A stretch of 64,000 nucleotides of DNA from Actinocatenispora thailandica (lineage in GTDB: Bacteria > Actinomycetota > Actinomycetes > Mycobacteriales > Micromonosporaceae). Position numbers and translations under genes: made by a program. Positions 1-7,651 of this stretch are shown here, piece after piece. Location: the NCBI RefSeq assembly GCF_016865425.1, contig NZ_AP023355.1:3284198-3348197 (forward strand), in the 5' to 3' direction. The first letter of the stretch is position 1. Each line of letters begins with the position of its first letter. The notes beneath the pieces are model-generated. The model saw nothing but the letters and a program-made list of their open reading frames with translations, was not told where the DNA came from and ran no database searches.

Positions 1-1094
1 ACCTGCGCCCGAGCCTGCCGGCGCACCTGGCGCCGGTCGACCCGGACGCCTACCACGCCCGTACCGGCGCGTGGTGGCACCCGTTCTACTGGCCGGTACG
101 GATCGGCTGGCTGCGGGCCCGGACCGGACCGGCGCGCCGCTACGTCGGGCTGCCGGAGTATCTCGGCCTGGTGCTGTGGGGCGAGCCGACCGCCTCGGTG
201 TCCTCGGCGTCGGGCACCGGCGCGCTGGACACCCGCACCTGTCGATGGGACGACGAGGCGCTGGCGCTCGCCGGCGTGACGGCCGGGCAGGTGCCGCAGC
301 TCGCCGACGACGACTGGCGCGGCCGGTTCACCCGGGAGTACCGGAAACGCTGGCCGGACCTCGCCGACGCGGTGATCGCACCGCCGCTGGGCGACGGCGC
401 GGCGAGTGCGCTGGGCTCCGGCTGCTTCGACGCCGACCACCTGTCCGTGACCGTCGGCACCTCCGCCGCGGTACGGCTGGTCAGCACCGGCGGCGCCGAT
501 CCGGCACCGACGGTGTGGCGGTACCGGGTCGACCACCGGCGCGCGGTCCACGGCGTCGCGTACTCCGGCGGCGGCGTGCTGGACGAGTGGGTCCTCGGGT
601 TGCTCGACATCGATCCCGCCGCGCAGGGCCCGGCGCTCGCCGGACTCACGCCGGGCGAGCACGGGCTGGTCTGCCTGCCGTTCCACGCCGGGCACCGGCC
701 ACCGGCCACCGATCCGGCGGGGGCCGGCGGCACCCTGTACGGCCTGCGGCTGACGACCACCGGCACCGACGTGCTCGCCGCGACCCTGGAAGGGCTGTGC
801 CACGAGATCACCGACGGGGCCCGTGCGGTCGACCCGGCAGGTACCGCGGTGCCGATGCTCGGCGGCGGTGCGGTCGCCGCGTCGAGCTGGCTGACCGGAC
901 GGCTCACCGCGGCGCTCGGCGGTCGCGGGCAGCGGGTCACCGACCCGGAGGTCGGCGCGCTCGGCGCGGCTGCCGGTGCGCTCGGCATCGACCTGCGACC
1001 GGCGACCGAGGAGGTCACCGCGAGCGACACCGACGTCGCCGCGATGGCCACCGCGGCCGATCGGCACCGCGCCCTGCGGAGCCGGCTGGCCTGA
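1..1094 (+). CDS. FGGY-family sugar kinase (gluconokinase-like), C-terminal part
   Basis: The gene enters from the left edge: the reading frame is open from base 3 and 363 codons are visible before the TGA at 1092. FGGY kinases phosphorylate sugars or sugar acids with ATP in the cytoplasm. Two family signatures are visible. One is the loop VTVGTSAAVR near base 450, which matches the gluconate kinase form SxGTSxAVR. The other is the adenosine-binding segment LGGGAVAASSWL near base 858, followed by the usual helix EVGALGAAAGAL. A gluconate kinase is the best guess, but the N-terminal substrate-binding half lies outside the window, so specificity is inferred. The next gene is convergent. Confidence 0.85.
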   Translation, partial: LRPSLPAHLAPVDPDAYHARTGAWWHPFYWPVRIGWLRARTGPARRYVGLPEYLGLVLWGEPTASVSSASGTGALDTRTCRWDDEALALAGVTAGQVPQLADDDWRGRFTREYRKRWPDLADAVIAPPLGDGAASALGSGCFDADHLSVTVGTSAAVRLVSTGGADPAPTVWRYRVDHRRAVHGVAYSGGGVLDEWVLGLLDIDPAAQGPALAGLTPGEHGLVCLPFHAGHRPPATDPAGAGGTLYGLRLTTTGTDVLAATLEGLCHEITDGARAVDPAGTAVPMLGGGAVAASSWLTGRLTAALGGRGQRVTDPEVGALGAAAGALGIDLRPATEEVTASDTDVAAMATAADRHRALRSRLA

Positions 1095-1108
1095 CCCGGC
1101 GAGACCCG

Positions 1109-1135
1109 GCGGGCGACCCGGTGCGGGTCGCCCGC
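1109..1135. terminator. Bidirectional hairpin terminator between convergent genes
   Basis: A perfect 12-bp inverted repeat (GCGGGCGACCCG / CGGGTCGCCCGC) with a 3-base loop lies 14 bases after the kinase stop and 21 bases before the stop of the convergent glycosyltransferase. There is no T-tract, which is common for high-GC actinobacterial terminators. Confidence 0.6.
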
Positions 1136-1156
1136 GGTGGCCGACCCGCCGGGTGG

Positions 1157-3205
1157 CTACGACAGGTCGTAGAGGGTGACCCCGGCGACCGTACGGGCCT
1201 GGTAGTGCTTCGTCACCCAGGTCTGGATCTGTTGCGGCGCCTGGCTCCCGCTGCCGGATCCGGCCAGCGAACCGGCGATGAACCAGTGGATGCGGCCGGC
1301 CGCCACCAGCTTCTCGAACGCCGCCAGGGTCGGGTAGGCGTCGGTGCCGTTGAAGCCGCCGATCGCCATCACCGGGCACCCCGACGCGAGCTGGTAGCTC
1401 GCCGCGTTGTTGGAACCGATCGTCGCCGCCGCCCAGGTGTACCGGGCATGCCCGGCGCGCAGCAGCGCCACCACCCGGGCCGCCGGGGTACCGGCGTCGA
1501 GCAGCCCACCCAGGCCCCGGCCACCGGCTCCCGGCCCGCCCCCGGTACCGCCCGGGCCGCCGGTTCGGCCGGTGCCGCCCGGACCCGAGTTGCCGCCCGG
1601 ACCGGAGTTACCGCCCGGACCCGAGTTACCGCCCGGACCCGAGTTGCCGCCCAGGCCGGGCCACCCGGTACCACCGGGGCCGGTCTGGTTGGTGTTCTGG
1701 CCGGTCAGGCCACCGCCGCCGCCCGGGCCGGCACCCTTGCCGGCGCCGCCCGGCCGGCCACCGCCAGGCATTCCCCTGCCGCCACTCGGGCCGGCGGACG
1801 GGAGCGCGCCGCGGTGTGCGCTCGCCGCGGTGGACAGGGAGAACGCGAACGGCCCCGCAAGGGCGCCGGCCAGCGCCACCGCCGCGACCACGGCCACCGG
1901 CCGCCGCGCCAGCCGGTGCGCCGCCGCCAGCAGCACCGCCATGACCAGGCCGGCGCCGACGATCGTCCAGCGCAGCCACGGTTGCCAGCCGGGCACCCGG
2001 TCGAGCAGCACGTACGCCCAGACCGCGGTCACCGCGACCGTCGCGGCCACGACCGCCCGCGACCGGCGGGCGCAGACCGCGGTACCGATGCCGACCAGCG
2101 CGGCAATCGCCGGCGCCAGCGCGACCGTGTAGTACGGGTGGATGATGCCGGCCGACAGGCTGAACACCGCACCGGTCAGCACCAGCCAACCGCCCCACAG
2201 CAGTGCCGCCGCGCGGGTACGGTCGGTGCGCGGCGCCCGGCCGGCCAGCCACAGCACCGCGACGAGCAGGATCAGCGCAGCCGGCAGCAGCCAGCTGATC
2301 TGGCCGCCCATCTCGCTGTCGAACAGCCGCCACGTCCCGACATCGGTGTTGGTGTTGCCCAGCCCGCCGGTCTCGTTGCCGGTCAACCGGCCGAAGCCGT
2401 TGTAGCCGAAGGTCAGCTCCAGGATGCTGTTGTGCTGGGTACCGCCGATGTACGGCCGGTGCGAGGCCGGCACCAGCTCGACGATCGCGACCCACCAGCC
2501 GCCGGCCAGCACCAGTGCGAGCCCGCCGAGCAGCAGTTCCCGGATCCGCCGCCACGGCCGGCCCGGCCCGGCGATCAGGTGCACCGCGGCGATCACCGGT
2601 ACCAGGATCAGCGCCTGCAGCATCTTGGTCAGGAACCCGAACCCGAGCAGCGCGCCGGCCAGCGCGAGCCAGCGACCGCCGTGGCCCTCCAGCGCCCGGA
2701 TGGTGGCGTAGCCGGCGCCGGTGAGCAGCAACACCAGCAGCGCGTCCGGGTTGTCGAACCGGAACATCAGCGTCGCGACCGGGGTCAGCGCGAGTGCCGC
2801 CCCGGCCAGCAGGCCGGCCGGTACCCCGAACCACCGGCGCACCGCCGCGTACAGCAGCGCGACCGAGGCGATGCCCTCCAGCGCCTGCGGCACGAGCAGG
2901 CTCCAGGTGTTGAGCCCGAACAGCCGCACCGACAGGCCCATGACCCACAGGAACGCGGGCGTCTTGTCCACCGTGATCGCGTTCGCGGCGTCCGAGGAGC
3001 CGTAGAAGAACGCCTCCCAGCTGCTCGCGCCGGCCTGCGCGCTCGCCGCGTAGAACGCGTTGGCCCAGCCGGAGGCGCCGAGCCCGACCAGGTAGAGCGC
3101 CGCGGTACCGGCCAGCAGCACGGCGAGGCCGGCCCGGCCGGGGGCGAGCCACCGGTACCGGCGGTGCGCGGGCAGGGCGGCGGCCTCGGTGGCGATCGCG
3201 GTCAT
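1157..3205 (-). CDS. ArnT/PMT-like membrane glycosyltransferase (GT39/GT83 type)
   Basis: This 682-residue polytopic membrane protein belongs to the lipid-linked sugar transferase group of actinobacteria. After the first membrane segment (about residues 27-47) comes the conserved extracytoplasmic stretch with FYGSSDAANAITVDKTPAFL (about residues 65-87), which carries the acidic residues and the K-x-P motif of the family. About ten further hydrophobic segments follow. Residues about 470-570 are a Gly/Pro/Asn-rich linker, and the last 110 residues form a soluble domain. The ATG at 3205 is chosen because it starts the recognisable protein; the frame stays open upstream only because of the neighbouring repeat. 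It probably transfers a sugar to a cell-wall polymer or protein; the acceptor is unknown. Confidence 0.85.
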   Translation of the reverse strand: MTAIATEAAALPAHRRYRWLAPGRAGLAVLLAGTAALYLVGLGASGWANAFYAASAQAGASSWEAFFYGSSDAANAITVDKTPAFLWVMGLSVRLFGLNTWSLLVPQALEGIASVALLYAAVRRWFGVPAGLLAGAALALTPVATLMFRFDNPDALLVLLLTGAGYATIRALEGHGGRWLALAGALLGFGFLTKMLQALILVPVIAAVHLIAGPGRPWRRIRELLLGGLALVLAGGWWVAIVELVPASHRPYIGGTQHNSILELTFGYNGFGRLTGNETGGLGNTNTDVGTWRLFDSEMGGQISWLLPAALILLVAVLWLAGRAPRTDRTRAAALLWGGWLVLTGAVFSLSAGIIHPYYTVALAPAIAALVGIGTAVCARRSRAVVAATVAVTAVWAYVLLDRVPGWQPWLRWTIVGAGLVMAVLLAAAHRLARRPVAVVAAVALAGALAGPFAFSLSTAASAHRGALPSAGPSGGRGMPGGGRPGGAGKGAGPGGGGGLTGQNTNQTGPGGTGWPGLGGNSGPGGNSGPGGNSGPGGNSGPGGTGRTGGPGGTGGGPGAGGRGLGGLLDAGTPAARVVALLRAGHARYTWAAATIGSNNAASYQLASGCPVMAIGGFNGTDAYPTLAAFEKLVAAGRIHWFIAGSLAGSGSGSQAPQQIQTWVTKHYQARTVAGVTLYDLS
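1578..1655 (-). repeat. Four 18-bp in-frame repeats encoding PGGNSG
   Basis: An 18-bp unit is repeated four times with a strict period (GAGTT at 1587, 1605, 1623 and 1641) inside the glycosyltransferase gene. It encodes (PGGNSG)x4 in the Gly-rich linker between the membrane part and the C-terminal domain. Copy number can change without a frameshift. Confidence 0.8.
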
Positions 3206-3378
3206 CGGTCGATCGTGGCCGGGACCGCTGTGCCGGGAGGAAGCCGAACCTGTGCGCCGGCTGTTGGTCTGCCCGACGTTCCGCCGGTCGACCTCAGCCC
3301 GCGGGACGCAGATCCCTGGCGCACGCGATGGCGGTGCGCCGCGCCACCCGGACGGCGGCCGCCCGGGTCGCGACGCGG

Positions 3379-3936
3379 CTACCCGGTGGCCGGATCGGCG
3401 GCGAACGCGGCGATCTCGTCCAGGCCCGGCCGGTACCCGTCGGTGGTGTCCACGTCCAGCGTCGGCACCGGCATCGAGACCGGGACGAACCAGTCGAACG
3501 GGTCCGGTCCGGACAGTCGCTGCAGCGCCCCCGGCACGGTGTGCGCGCGGCGGGTCGCGTCGGTCGCCGCGCGGCGCCGGATCCGTTCGCCCGCGACGAC
3601 CCCGTCGACGGCGCAGCGGACGATGCGCAACCGGGCCTGGCCGGCGAGCGGGGCGAGGTTCGGGCGCCACAGCCGGTCCTGGAACGCGGCCTCGGCCACC
3701 AGGCTGACCCCGTTGCGGCTCAACAGGTCCAGGGTCGCGAAGAACACCTCGAAGGTGCGCCGGGTGTACGCGTCGCCCTCCGCCGCGGTGTAGTCCGGCA
3801 GGCCGAGGACCATGCCCTCCTTGATCTCGTCCCGGCAGATCGCCGGGCAGCCGAGCCGTGCGGCGAGCCGGTGCGCGAGCGTGGTCTTTCCGCTGCCCGG
3901 ATGTCCGCTGACCACGACGAGCGTCGGCCTGTCCAT
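3379..3936 (-). CDS. P-loop kinase (AAA/zeta-toxin-like small ATPase)
   Basis: This 185-residue cytoplasmic protein opens with a strand and a Walker A loop, GHPGSGKTT at residues 11-19, followed by RLAARLGCPAICRDEIKEG. That layout is typical of small kinases of the AAA_33/chloramphenicol phosphotransferase/gluconate kinase-like group, which phosphorylate small molecules. The size fits a single-domain kinase. The ATG at 3936 lies directly before the P-loop strand. The substrate cannot be read from the sequence. It is transcribed in the same direction as the glycosyltransferase, but 173 bases separate them, so a shared operon is uncertain. Confidence 0.75.
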   Translation of the reverse strand: MDRPTLVVVSGHPGSGKTTLAHRLAARLGCPAICRDEIKEGMVLGLPDYTAAEGDAYTRRTFEVFFATLDLLSRNGVSLVAEAAFQDRLWRPNLAPLAGQARLRIVRCAVDGVVAGERIRRRAATDATRRAHTVPGALQRLSGPDPFDWFVPVSMPVPTLDVDTTDGYRPGLDEIAAFAADPATG

Positions 3937-4025
3937 CCGACCTTCCTACCAACCGGCGCCCGGCCGACCACGGACACCCAGCACGCCGCGCCGATCGGGC
4001 CGACCGGCATACTGGGCGTAGGGAC

Positions 4026-4220
4026 GTCTCAGCCGGCAGCGTCTCAGCCGGCAGCGTCTCAGCCGGCAGCGTCTCAGCCGGCAGCGTCTCAGCCGGCAGC
4101 GTCTCAGCCGGCAGCGTCTCAGCCGGCAGCGTCTCAGCCGGCAGCGTCTCAGCCGGCAGCGTCTCAGCCGGCAGCGTCTCAGCCGGCAGCGTCTCAGCCG
4201 GCAGCGTCTCAGCCGGCAGC
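4026..4220. repeat. 13 perfect copies of a 15-bp tandem repeat overlapping a gene 3' end
   Basis: The unit GTCTCAGCCGGCAGC is repeated 13 times without a mismatch (195 bp). On the minus strand the unit reads GCTGCCGGCTGAGAC, which is the last codons and TGA stop of the reductase gene ending at 4209 plus three bases. The copy at 4206-4220 contains the real gene end, and the other twelve lie downstream of it. Because 15 is a multiple of three, every frame without a stop in the unit stays open, which creates long false reading frames on both strands. Confidence 0.95.
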
Positions 4221-5078
4221 GAGGATCTGCCGGCCGACCTCGACCGTGGCCGCGGCGCGCTCGGCACCGAGCGCCCGGACGATCGGGCCGGCGATCGCGT
4301 CCAGTTCCAGCGTCCGGCCGGAGCGACGGTCCTTCAGCATCGACGACTGCATCGTCGGCGGCAGCGCGGCCAGCCGCGCCACGATCCGGTCCGGCTCGAT
4401 GCGCACCCCGGCGAGGCCGGCCGCGGCGGCGGTCTCGTCGACCAGCGCCCGGAGCCGGTCGGGGTACTGGTCGCGCGCCGGGCCGATCGGCGCGTCGGTG
4501 GCGGTGGTCAGCAGCGCGAGCGGGGCGAGGAAGGCCATCTTGCGCCACAGCACCGTCGCCTCGTCGGGCTGGGTGCTGACGGCGAGGCCGGCCGCGCCGA
4601 ACAGCTCGGCCGCCGCGACACCGGCCGGGGTGTCGTCCGCGACGACGAGGTCGGCCATCGTCGTCAGCTGCTCGACCACGCCCGCGCGGTGCCGGGTCGC
4701 CTCGATCGCGATGCTCGCCGGCACCACCGAGGCCTCCGGGTACGCGGCGCGCAGCAGCGCGGGGTGGTCGATCCCGTTGAGCAGCGGAACGATCGTCGCG
4801 GCACCGAGCGCCGGGGCCGGCACCCGGGCGAGCGCCGGCAGCAGGTCGGTGGCCTTGACCGCGACGATCAGCAGGTCGACCGGCGCCGTCAGCCACGGCC
4901 GGGCCACCGGCGCGGTCACCGTCTCGCCGTCCGGTGCGGTCAGGTGCAGCCCGCGCAGGGTGATCTCGGCGGCGGTGCGTTCGGTGGCGAGCACGCTCAC
5001 CTGGTGGCCCGCGGCACCGAGCCGCGCGGCCAGCACGCCTCCGACGCCGCCCGGTCCGAGCACGCCGATCCTCGTCAT
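4209..5078 (-). CDS. panE: 2-dehydropantoate 2-reductase family protein (ApbA/PanE-like)
   Basis: This 289-residue NADP-dependent reductase has the Rossmann motif GPGGVGG at residues 8-14, the strand VDLLIVAVKATD, the conserved VLWRKMAFLAPLALLTT segment (family catalytic lysine), and the C-terminal TLELDAIAG motif that contacts the substrate. Family members reduce ketopantoate to pantoate for pantothenate and CoA synthesis, but many actinobacterial paralogues act on other 2-keto acids. The start ATG at 5078 is preceded by a purine-rich GGGAGTAGGGG. It is divergent from an HxlR regulator, which suggests induction by that regulator and a role in detoxification or catabolism rather than housekeeping CoA supply. 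The 3' end is embedded in the 15-bp repeat array. Confidence 0.85.
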   Translation of the reverse strand: MTRIGVLGPGGVGGVLAARLGAAGHQVSVLATERTAAEITLRGLHLTAPDGETVTAPVARPWLTAPVDLLIVAVKATDLLPALARVPAPALGAATIVPLLNGIDHPALLRAAYPEASVVPASIAIEATRHRAGVVEQLTTMADLVVADDTPAGVAAAELFGAAGLAVSTQPDEATVLWRKMAFLAPLALLTTATDAPIGPARDQYPDRLRALVDETAAAAGLAGVRIEPDRIVARLAALPPTMQSSMLKDRRSGRTLELDAIAGPIVRALGAERAAATVEVGRQILAAG

Positions 5079-5100
5079 CGCCCCTACTCCCTACCGGTTG

Positions 5101-5147
5101 CTTCCATCGTGGAAGTGAGACTAGCGTGGTCGCTTCCATGGTGGAAG
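5101..5147. promoter_or_regulatory. Paired 15-bp palindromes, probable HxlR operators
   Basis: Two near-identical palindromes, CTTCCATCGTGGAAG (5101-5115) and CTTCCATGGTGGAAG (5133-5147), lie in the 84-bp gap between the divergent reductase and HxlR genes. Their centres are 32 bp apart, about three helical turns, so both would face the same side of the DNA. One is 23 bp from the reductase start and the other 15 bp from the regulator start. Confidence 0.75.
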
Positions 5148-5162
5148 TGGTAGGGGTGAGTC

Positions 5163-5642
5163 GTGCGACACAAGAGCTTCGAGGGCATGGACTGCCCCAT
5201 CGCCCAGACGCTGGACGCGGTCGGGGAATGGTGGAGCCTGCTGATCGTGCGGGACGCGCTGCACGGCCTGACCCGGTTCGACGAGTTCCAGCGCAGCCTC
5301 GGCATCTCGTCGAACTCGCTGTCTCGGCGGCTCACCGAACTCTGCGACGCCGGCCTGCTGGCCCGGCACCGCTACCAGCAGCGACCACCGCGCGACGAGT
5401 ACCGGCTGACCGCGCGCGGACGCGACCTGCAGCCGGTGATCGAGGCGCTGGCCGGCTGGGGCCGCCGGCACGTCACCGCCGGACGCGGCGGGGTGCGGCT
5501 GGTGGACGCCGAGACCGGCGCCCCGGCCGACCCGGTCCTGGTCGACCGCGACACCGGGAAACCGGTCAACACCACCGACTTCCGGTACGTGGCGCGGCGC
5601 AGCGCACCGGAGGTCAAGCGGGCCCGGATGCCACGCTCGTGA
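5163..5642 (+). CDS. HxlR-family transcriptional regulator
   Basis: This 159-residue winged-helix protein begins at GTG 5163. The HxlR signature is clear: DCPIAQTLDAVGEWWSLLIV near residues 10-29, recognition region ISSNSLSRRLTELCDAGLL, and wing YQQRPPRDEYRLTARG. A Cys in the DCP motif is used for redox or electrophile sensing in some family members. The C-terminal tail (about residues 110-159) is longer than in minimal HxlR proteins. The adjacent palindromes and the divergent reductase gene suggest it controls itself and that gene; the inducing signal is unknown. Confidence 0.9.
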   Translation: MRHKSFEGMDCPIAQTLDAVGEWWSLLIVRDALHGLTRFDEFQRSLGISSNSLSRRLTELCDAGLLARHRYQQRPPRDEYRLTARGRDLQPVIEALAGWGRRHVTAGRGGVRLVDAETGAPADPVLVDRDTGKPVNTTDFRYVARRSAPEVKRARMPRS

Positions 5643-5673
5643 CCACCGGCCGGCTCCCCCGCACGCTCGGTGG

Positions 5674-6738
5674 TCAGGTCCCGAGCAGGTCGCCGGTCTC
5701 GCTGTCGTACAGCAGGACGCGGCCGGCGCGGGGCACCGCCCAGCCCGGTGTGCCGGCGGCCGGTTCGGACTCCTCCGGCACCACCACGCCGATCGGGCCG
5801 CCCGCGGTCTCCAGGGTGACCAGCGACGAGGTACCGAGGTGCTCGACGATGCCCACCGTGCCGGACAGCGCATCGGGCACCGCGGTGGCGGAGAAGTCCA
5901 GGTACTCCGGGCGGATCCCGACGGTGATGCCACGGTCGGCGGGCAGGTCGGCGGGCGCCGGCAGCGAACCGGCGGCGAGGACCAGCCGGTGGTCGGTCAC
6001 GGTCGCCGGCAACAGGTTCATCGGGGTGGACCCGATGAAGTTCGCCACGAACGTGTTGGCGGGCCGGCCGAACACCTCCCGCGGAGTACCGACCTGACGG
6101 ATCCGGCCGGCCTCCATCACCGCGATCCGGTCGGCCATGGCGAGCGCCTCGGCCTGGTCGTGGGTGACGAAGATGGTGGTGGCCCCCAGCTCGCGCTGCA
6201 ACCGCTTGAGGAAGGTCCGGGCCGACAACCGGAGCCGGGCGTCCAGATTGGACAGCGGCTCGTCGAACAGGAACGCGGACGGGTGCGCGACCACCGCGCG
6301 GGCCAGCGCCACCCGCTGCTGCTGGCCGCCGGACAGCTCGGCCGGCCGGCGTGCCATCAGCTCGGCCAGTTCCAGTCCCGCCCCGGTCTGCCGGGCCCTC
6401 TCGTGCCGGGCGGCCCGCGCCACCCGCTTGATCCGCAGCGGGTAGGCGATGTTGTCCAGCACCGTCATGTGCGGGAACAACGCGTAGTCCTGGAACACCA
6501 TCGCCACGTCGCGCTGACCCGGGGCGAGCCGGGTGACCTCGCGGTCGCCGATCGACAGCGAGCCGCCGGTCGCCTCCTCCAGCCCGGCGATGGTGCGCAA
6601 CAGCGTCGTCTTCCCGCAACCGGACGGGCCCAGCAGGGCGAAGAACTCGCCGTCGCCGATGGTCAGCGACAGCCCGTCGACCGCGCGTACCCCGCCCGGG
6701 TAGGTCTTCTCCAGCGCCGCCAGCTCGATCGCCGCCAT
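5674..6738 (-). CDS. Sugar ABC transporter ATPase (MalK/UgpC type)
   Basis: This 354-residue cytoplasmic ATPase energises the importer encoded just upstream. All motifs are intact: Walker A GPSGCGKTT (37-45), Q-loop VFQDYALFP, signature LSGGQQQ (135-141), Walker B FLFDE (156-160), D-loop SNLDA and switch His193 in THDQAEAL. After about residue 235 there is a TOBE/OB-type regulatory domain (VGIRPEYLDF). The start ATG 6738 overlaps the permease stop by one base (TGATG). It is the last gene of a four-gene operon. Having a dedicated ATPase is notable because many actinobacterial sugar importers share one. Confidence 0.93.
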   Translation of the reverse strand: MAAIELAALEKTYPGGVRAVDGLSLTIGDGEFFALLGPSGCGKTTLLRTIAGLEEATGGSLSIGDREVTRLAPGQRDVAMVFQDYALFPHMTVLDNIAYPLRIKRVARAARHERARQTGAGLELAELMARRPAELSGGQQQRVALARAVVAHPSAFLFDEPLSNLDARLRLSARTFLKRLQRELGATTIFVTHDQAEALAMADRIAVMEAGRIRQVGTPREVFGRPANTFVANFIGSTPMNLLPATVTDHRLVLAAGSLPAPADLPADRGITVGIRPEYLDFSATAVPDALSGTVGIVEHLGTSSLVTLETAGGPIGVVVPEESEPAAGTPGWAVPRAGRVLLYDSETGDLLGT

Positions 6739-7580
6739 CAGCCCTTGATCCCTCCCTGGAACCGGAACCCGTACCGCCGGTTGACGATCAGGTACGCCAC
6801 CACCACCGGCACCGAGTACAGCAGCGAGAACGTGGAGATCAGCGCGAAGTTCGGCTGACCGCCCTCGTCGTAGAAGGTGTACATGATCACCGCCGCCGGC
6901 TGCTTGGCCTGGTCGTGCAGCAGGATGTAGGGCAGCAGGAAGTTGCCCCACACCTGCACGACCGCCCACACCGCGATGGTGGCCAGGCCGGGCCGTACCA
7001 CCGGCGCGACCACGTGCCGCAGGATCTGCAGCGGGCTCGCGCCGAACACCCGTGCCGACTCCTCGTAGCTCTTCGGTACCGAGTCCATGAAGTCCTTGAG
7101 GATGAACATCGCCGAGGGCAGCAGCCCGCCGGTCAGCACCAGGATCAGCGCCAGCCGGTTGTCGATCATGTTGAGCTGGAACAGCATCAGGAAGATCGGC
7201 ACCATCGCCGCGGTGCCCGTCACGATCGAGGACAGCAGCAGGATCGCGTACAGCAGGGCGTCGCGGCCGGGCAGCCGCACCCGGCTCAGCGCGTACGCGG
7301 CGGTGCCGGCGAACACCACCGCGAGCACCGCGGTACCGCCGGCGAGGACCAGCGAGTTGCCGATGGAGCGCAGCGCGAACGGGTTGTCGAACAGCACCCG
7401 GAAGTTGTGCAGGGTGAAGCTCGGCGCGGTGATCTGGTACGCCGGGGTACGGGAGAACGGCGTGAGCACCAACCACAGCAGCGGCAGCGCGAAGAACACC
7501 AGCATCAGCCCGGCGAACAGGTACAGCCCGATGCGCGACAGCGCGTGCCGCACCAGCGCGTCGGCGAGGATGCGCCTCAT
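6738..7580 (-). CDS. Carbohydrate ABC transporter permease (MalG type)
   Basis: This 280-residue inner membrane protein has six predicted segments, starting at about residue 18 with a Phe/Leu-rich helix. The cytoplasmic EAA loop is ESARVFGASPLQILRHVVAP (about residues 171-190), where it docks on the ATPase. It pairs with the MalF-type permease encoded upstream. The start ATG 7580 has a strong ribosome site (GAAGGAGG, 7 bases upstream), contributed by the short intercistronic element at 7580-7650. The transported sugar cannot be read from sequence. Confidence 0.92.
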   Translation of the reverse strand: MRRILADALVRHALSRIGLYLFAGLMLVFFALPLLWLVLTPFSRTPAYQITAPSFTLHNFRVLFDNPFALRSIGNSLVLAGGTAVLAVVFAGTAAYALSRVRLPGRDALLYAILLLSSIVTGTAAMVPIFLMLFQLNMIDNRLALILVLTGGLLPSAMFILKDFMDSVPKSYEESARVFGASPLQILRHVVAPVVRPGLATIAVWAVVQVWGNFLLPYILLHDQAKQPAAVIMYTFYDEGGQPNFALISTFSLLYSVPVVVAYLIVNRRYGFRFQGGIKG

Positions 7581-7605
7581 CAGCGTGCCTCCTTCGTCGG
7601 GGCGT

Positions 7606-7650
7606 TCACGAGGTACCGAGCGGCGCGGTGGGCGTCGTTGGCTCGCTCAT
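7606..7650 (-). other. 14-codon mini-ORF in intercistronic element between two permeases
   Basis: In the 71-bp gap between the two permease genes an ATG at 7650, one base after the upstream stop, opens a 14-codon frame (MSEPTTPTAPLGTS). The 3' part of the gap closely matches the 77-bp repeat unit at 60.13 kb: GGTACCTCGT, then seven bases, then CCGACGAAGGAGG, then N-ACGC-NN-ATGAG, with identical spacing. Whether the peptide is made is unknown; the clear function of the element is to supply the ribosome site of the next gene. Confidence 0.45.
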
Positions 7651-7651
7651 G

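Noticed and set aside
71-3793. Very long open frame (1240 codons) across the kinase and glycosyltransferase region
   Set aside because: It is a GC-driven shadow: Arg-rich, no motifs, overlapping two clear genes in other frames.
4026-4220. CRISPR array
   Set aside because: Units are 15 bp, directly abutting, without spacers.
3206-4267. N-terminal extension of the glycosyltransferase frame through the 15-bp repeats (TLPAE repeats)
   Set aside because: The repeat unit has no stop in that frame, so the extension is an artefact; the P-loop kinase gene occupies the same DNA.
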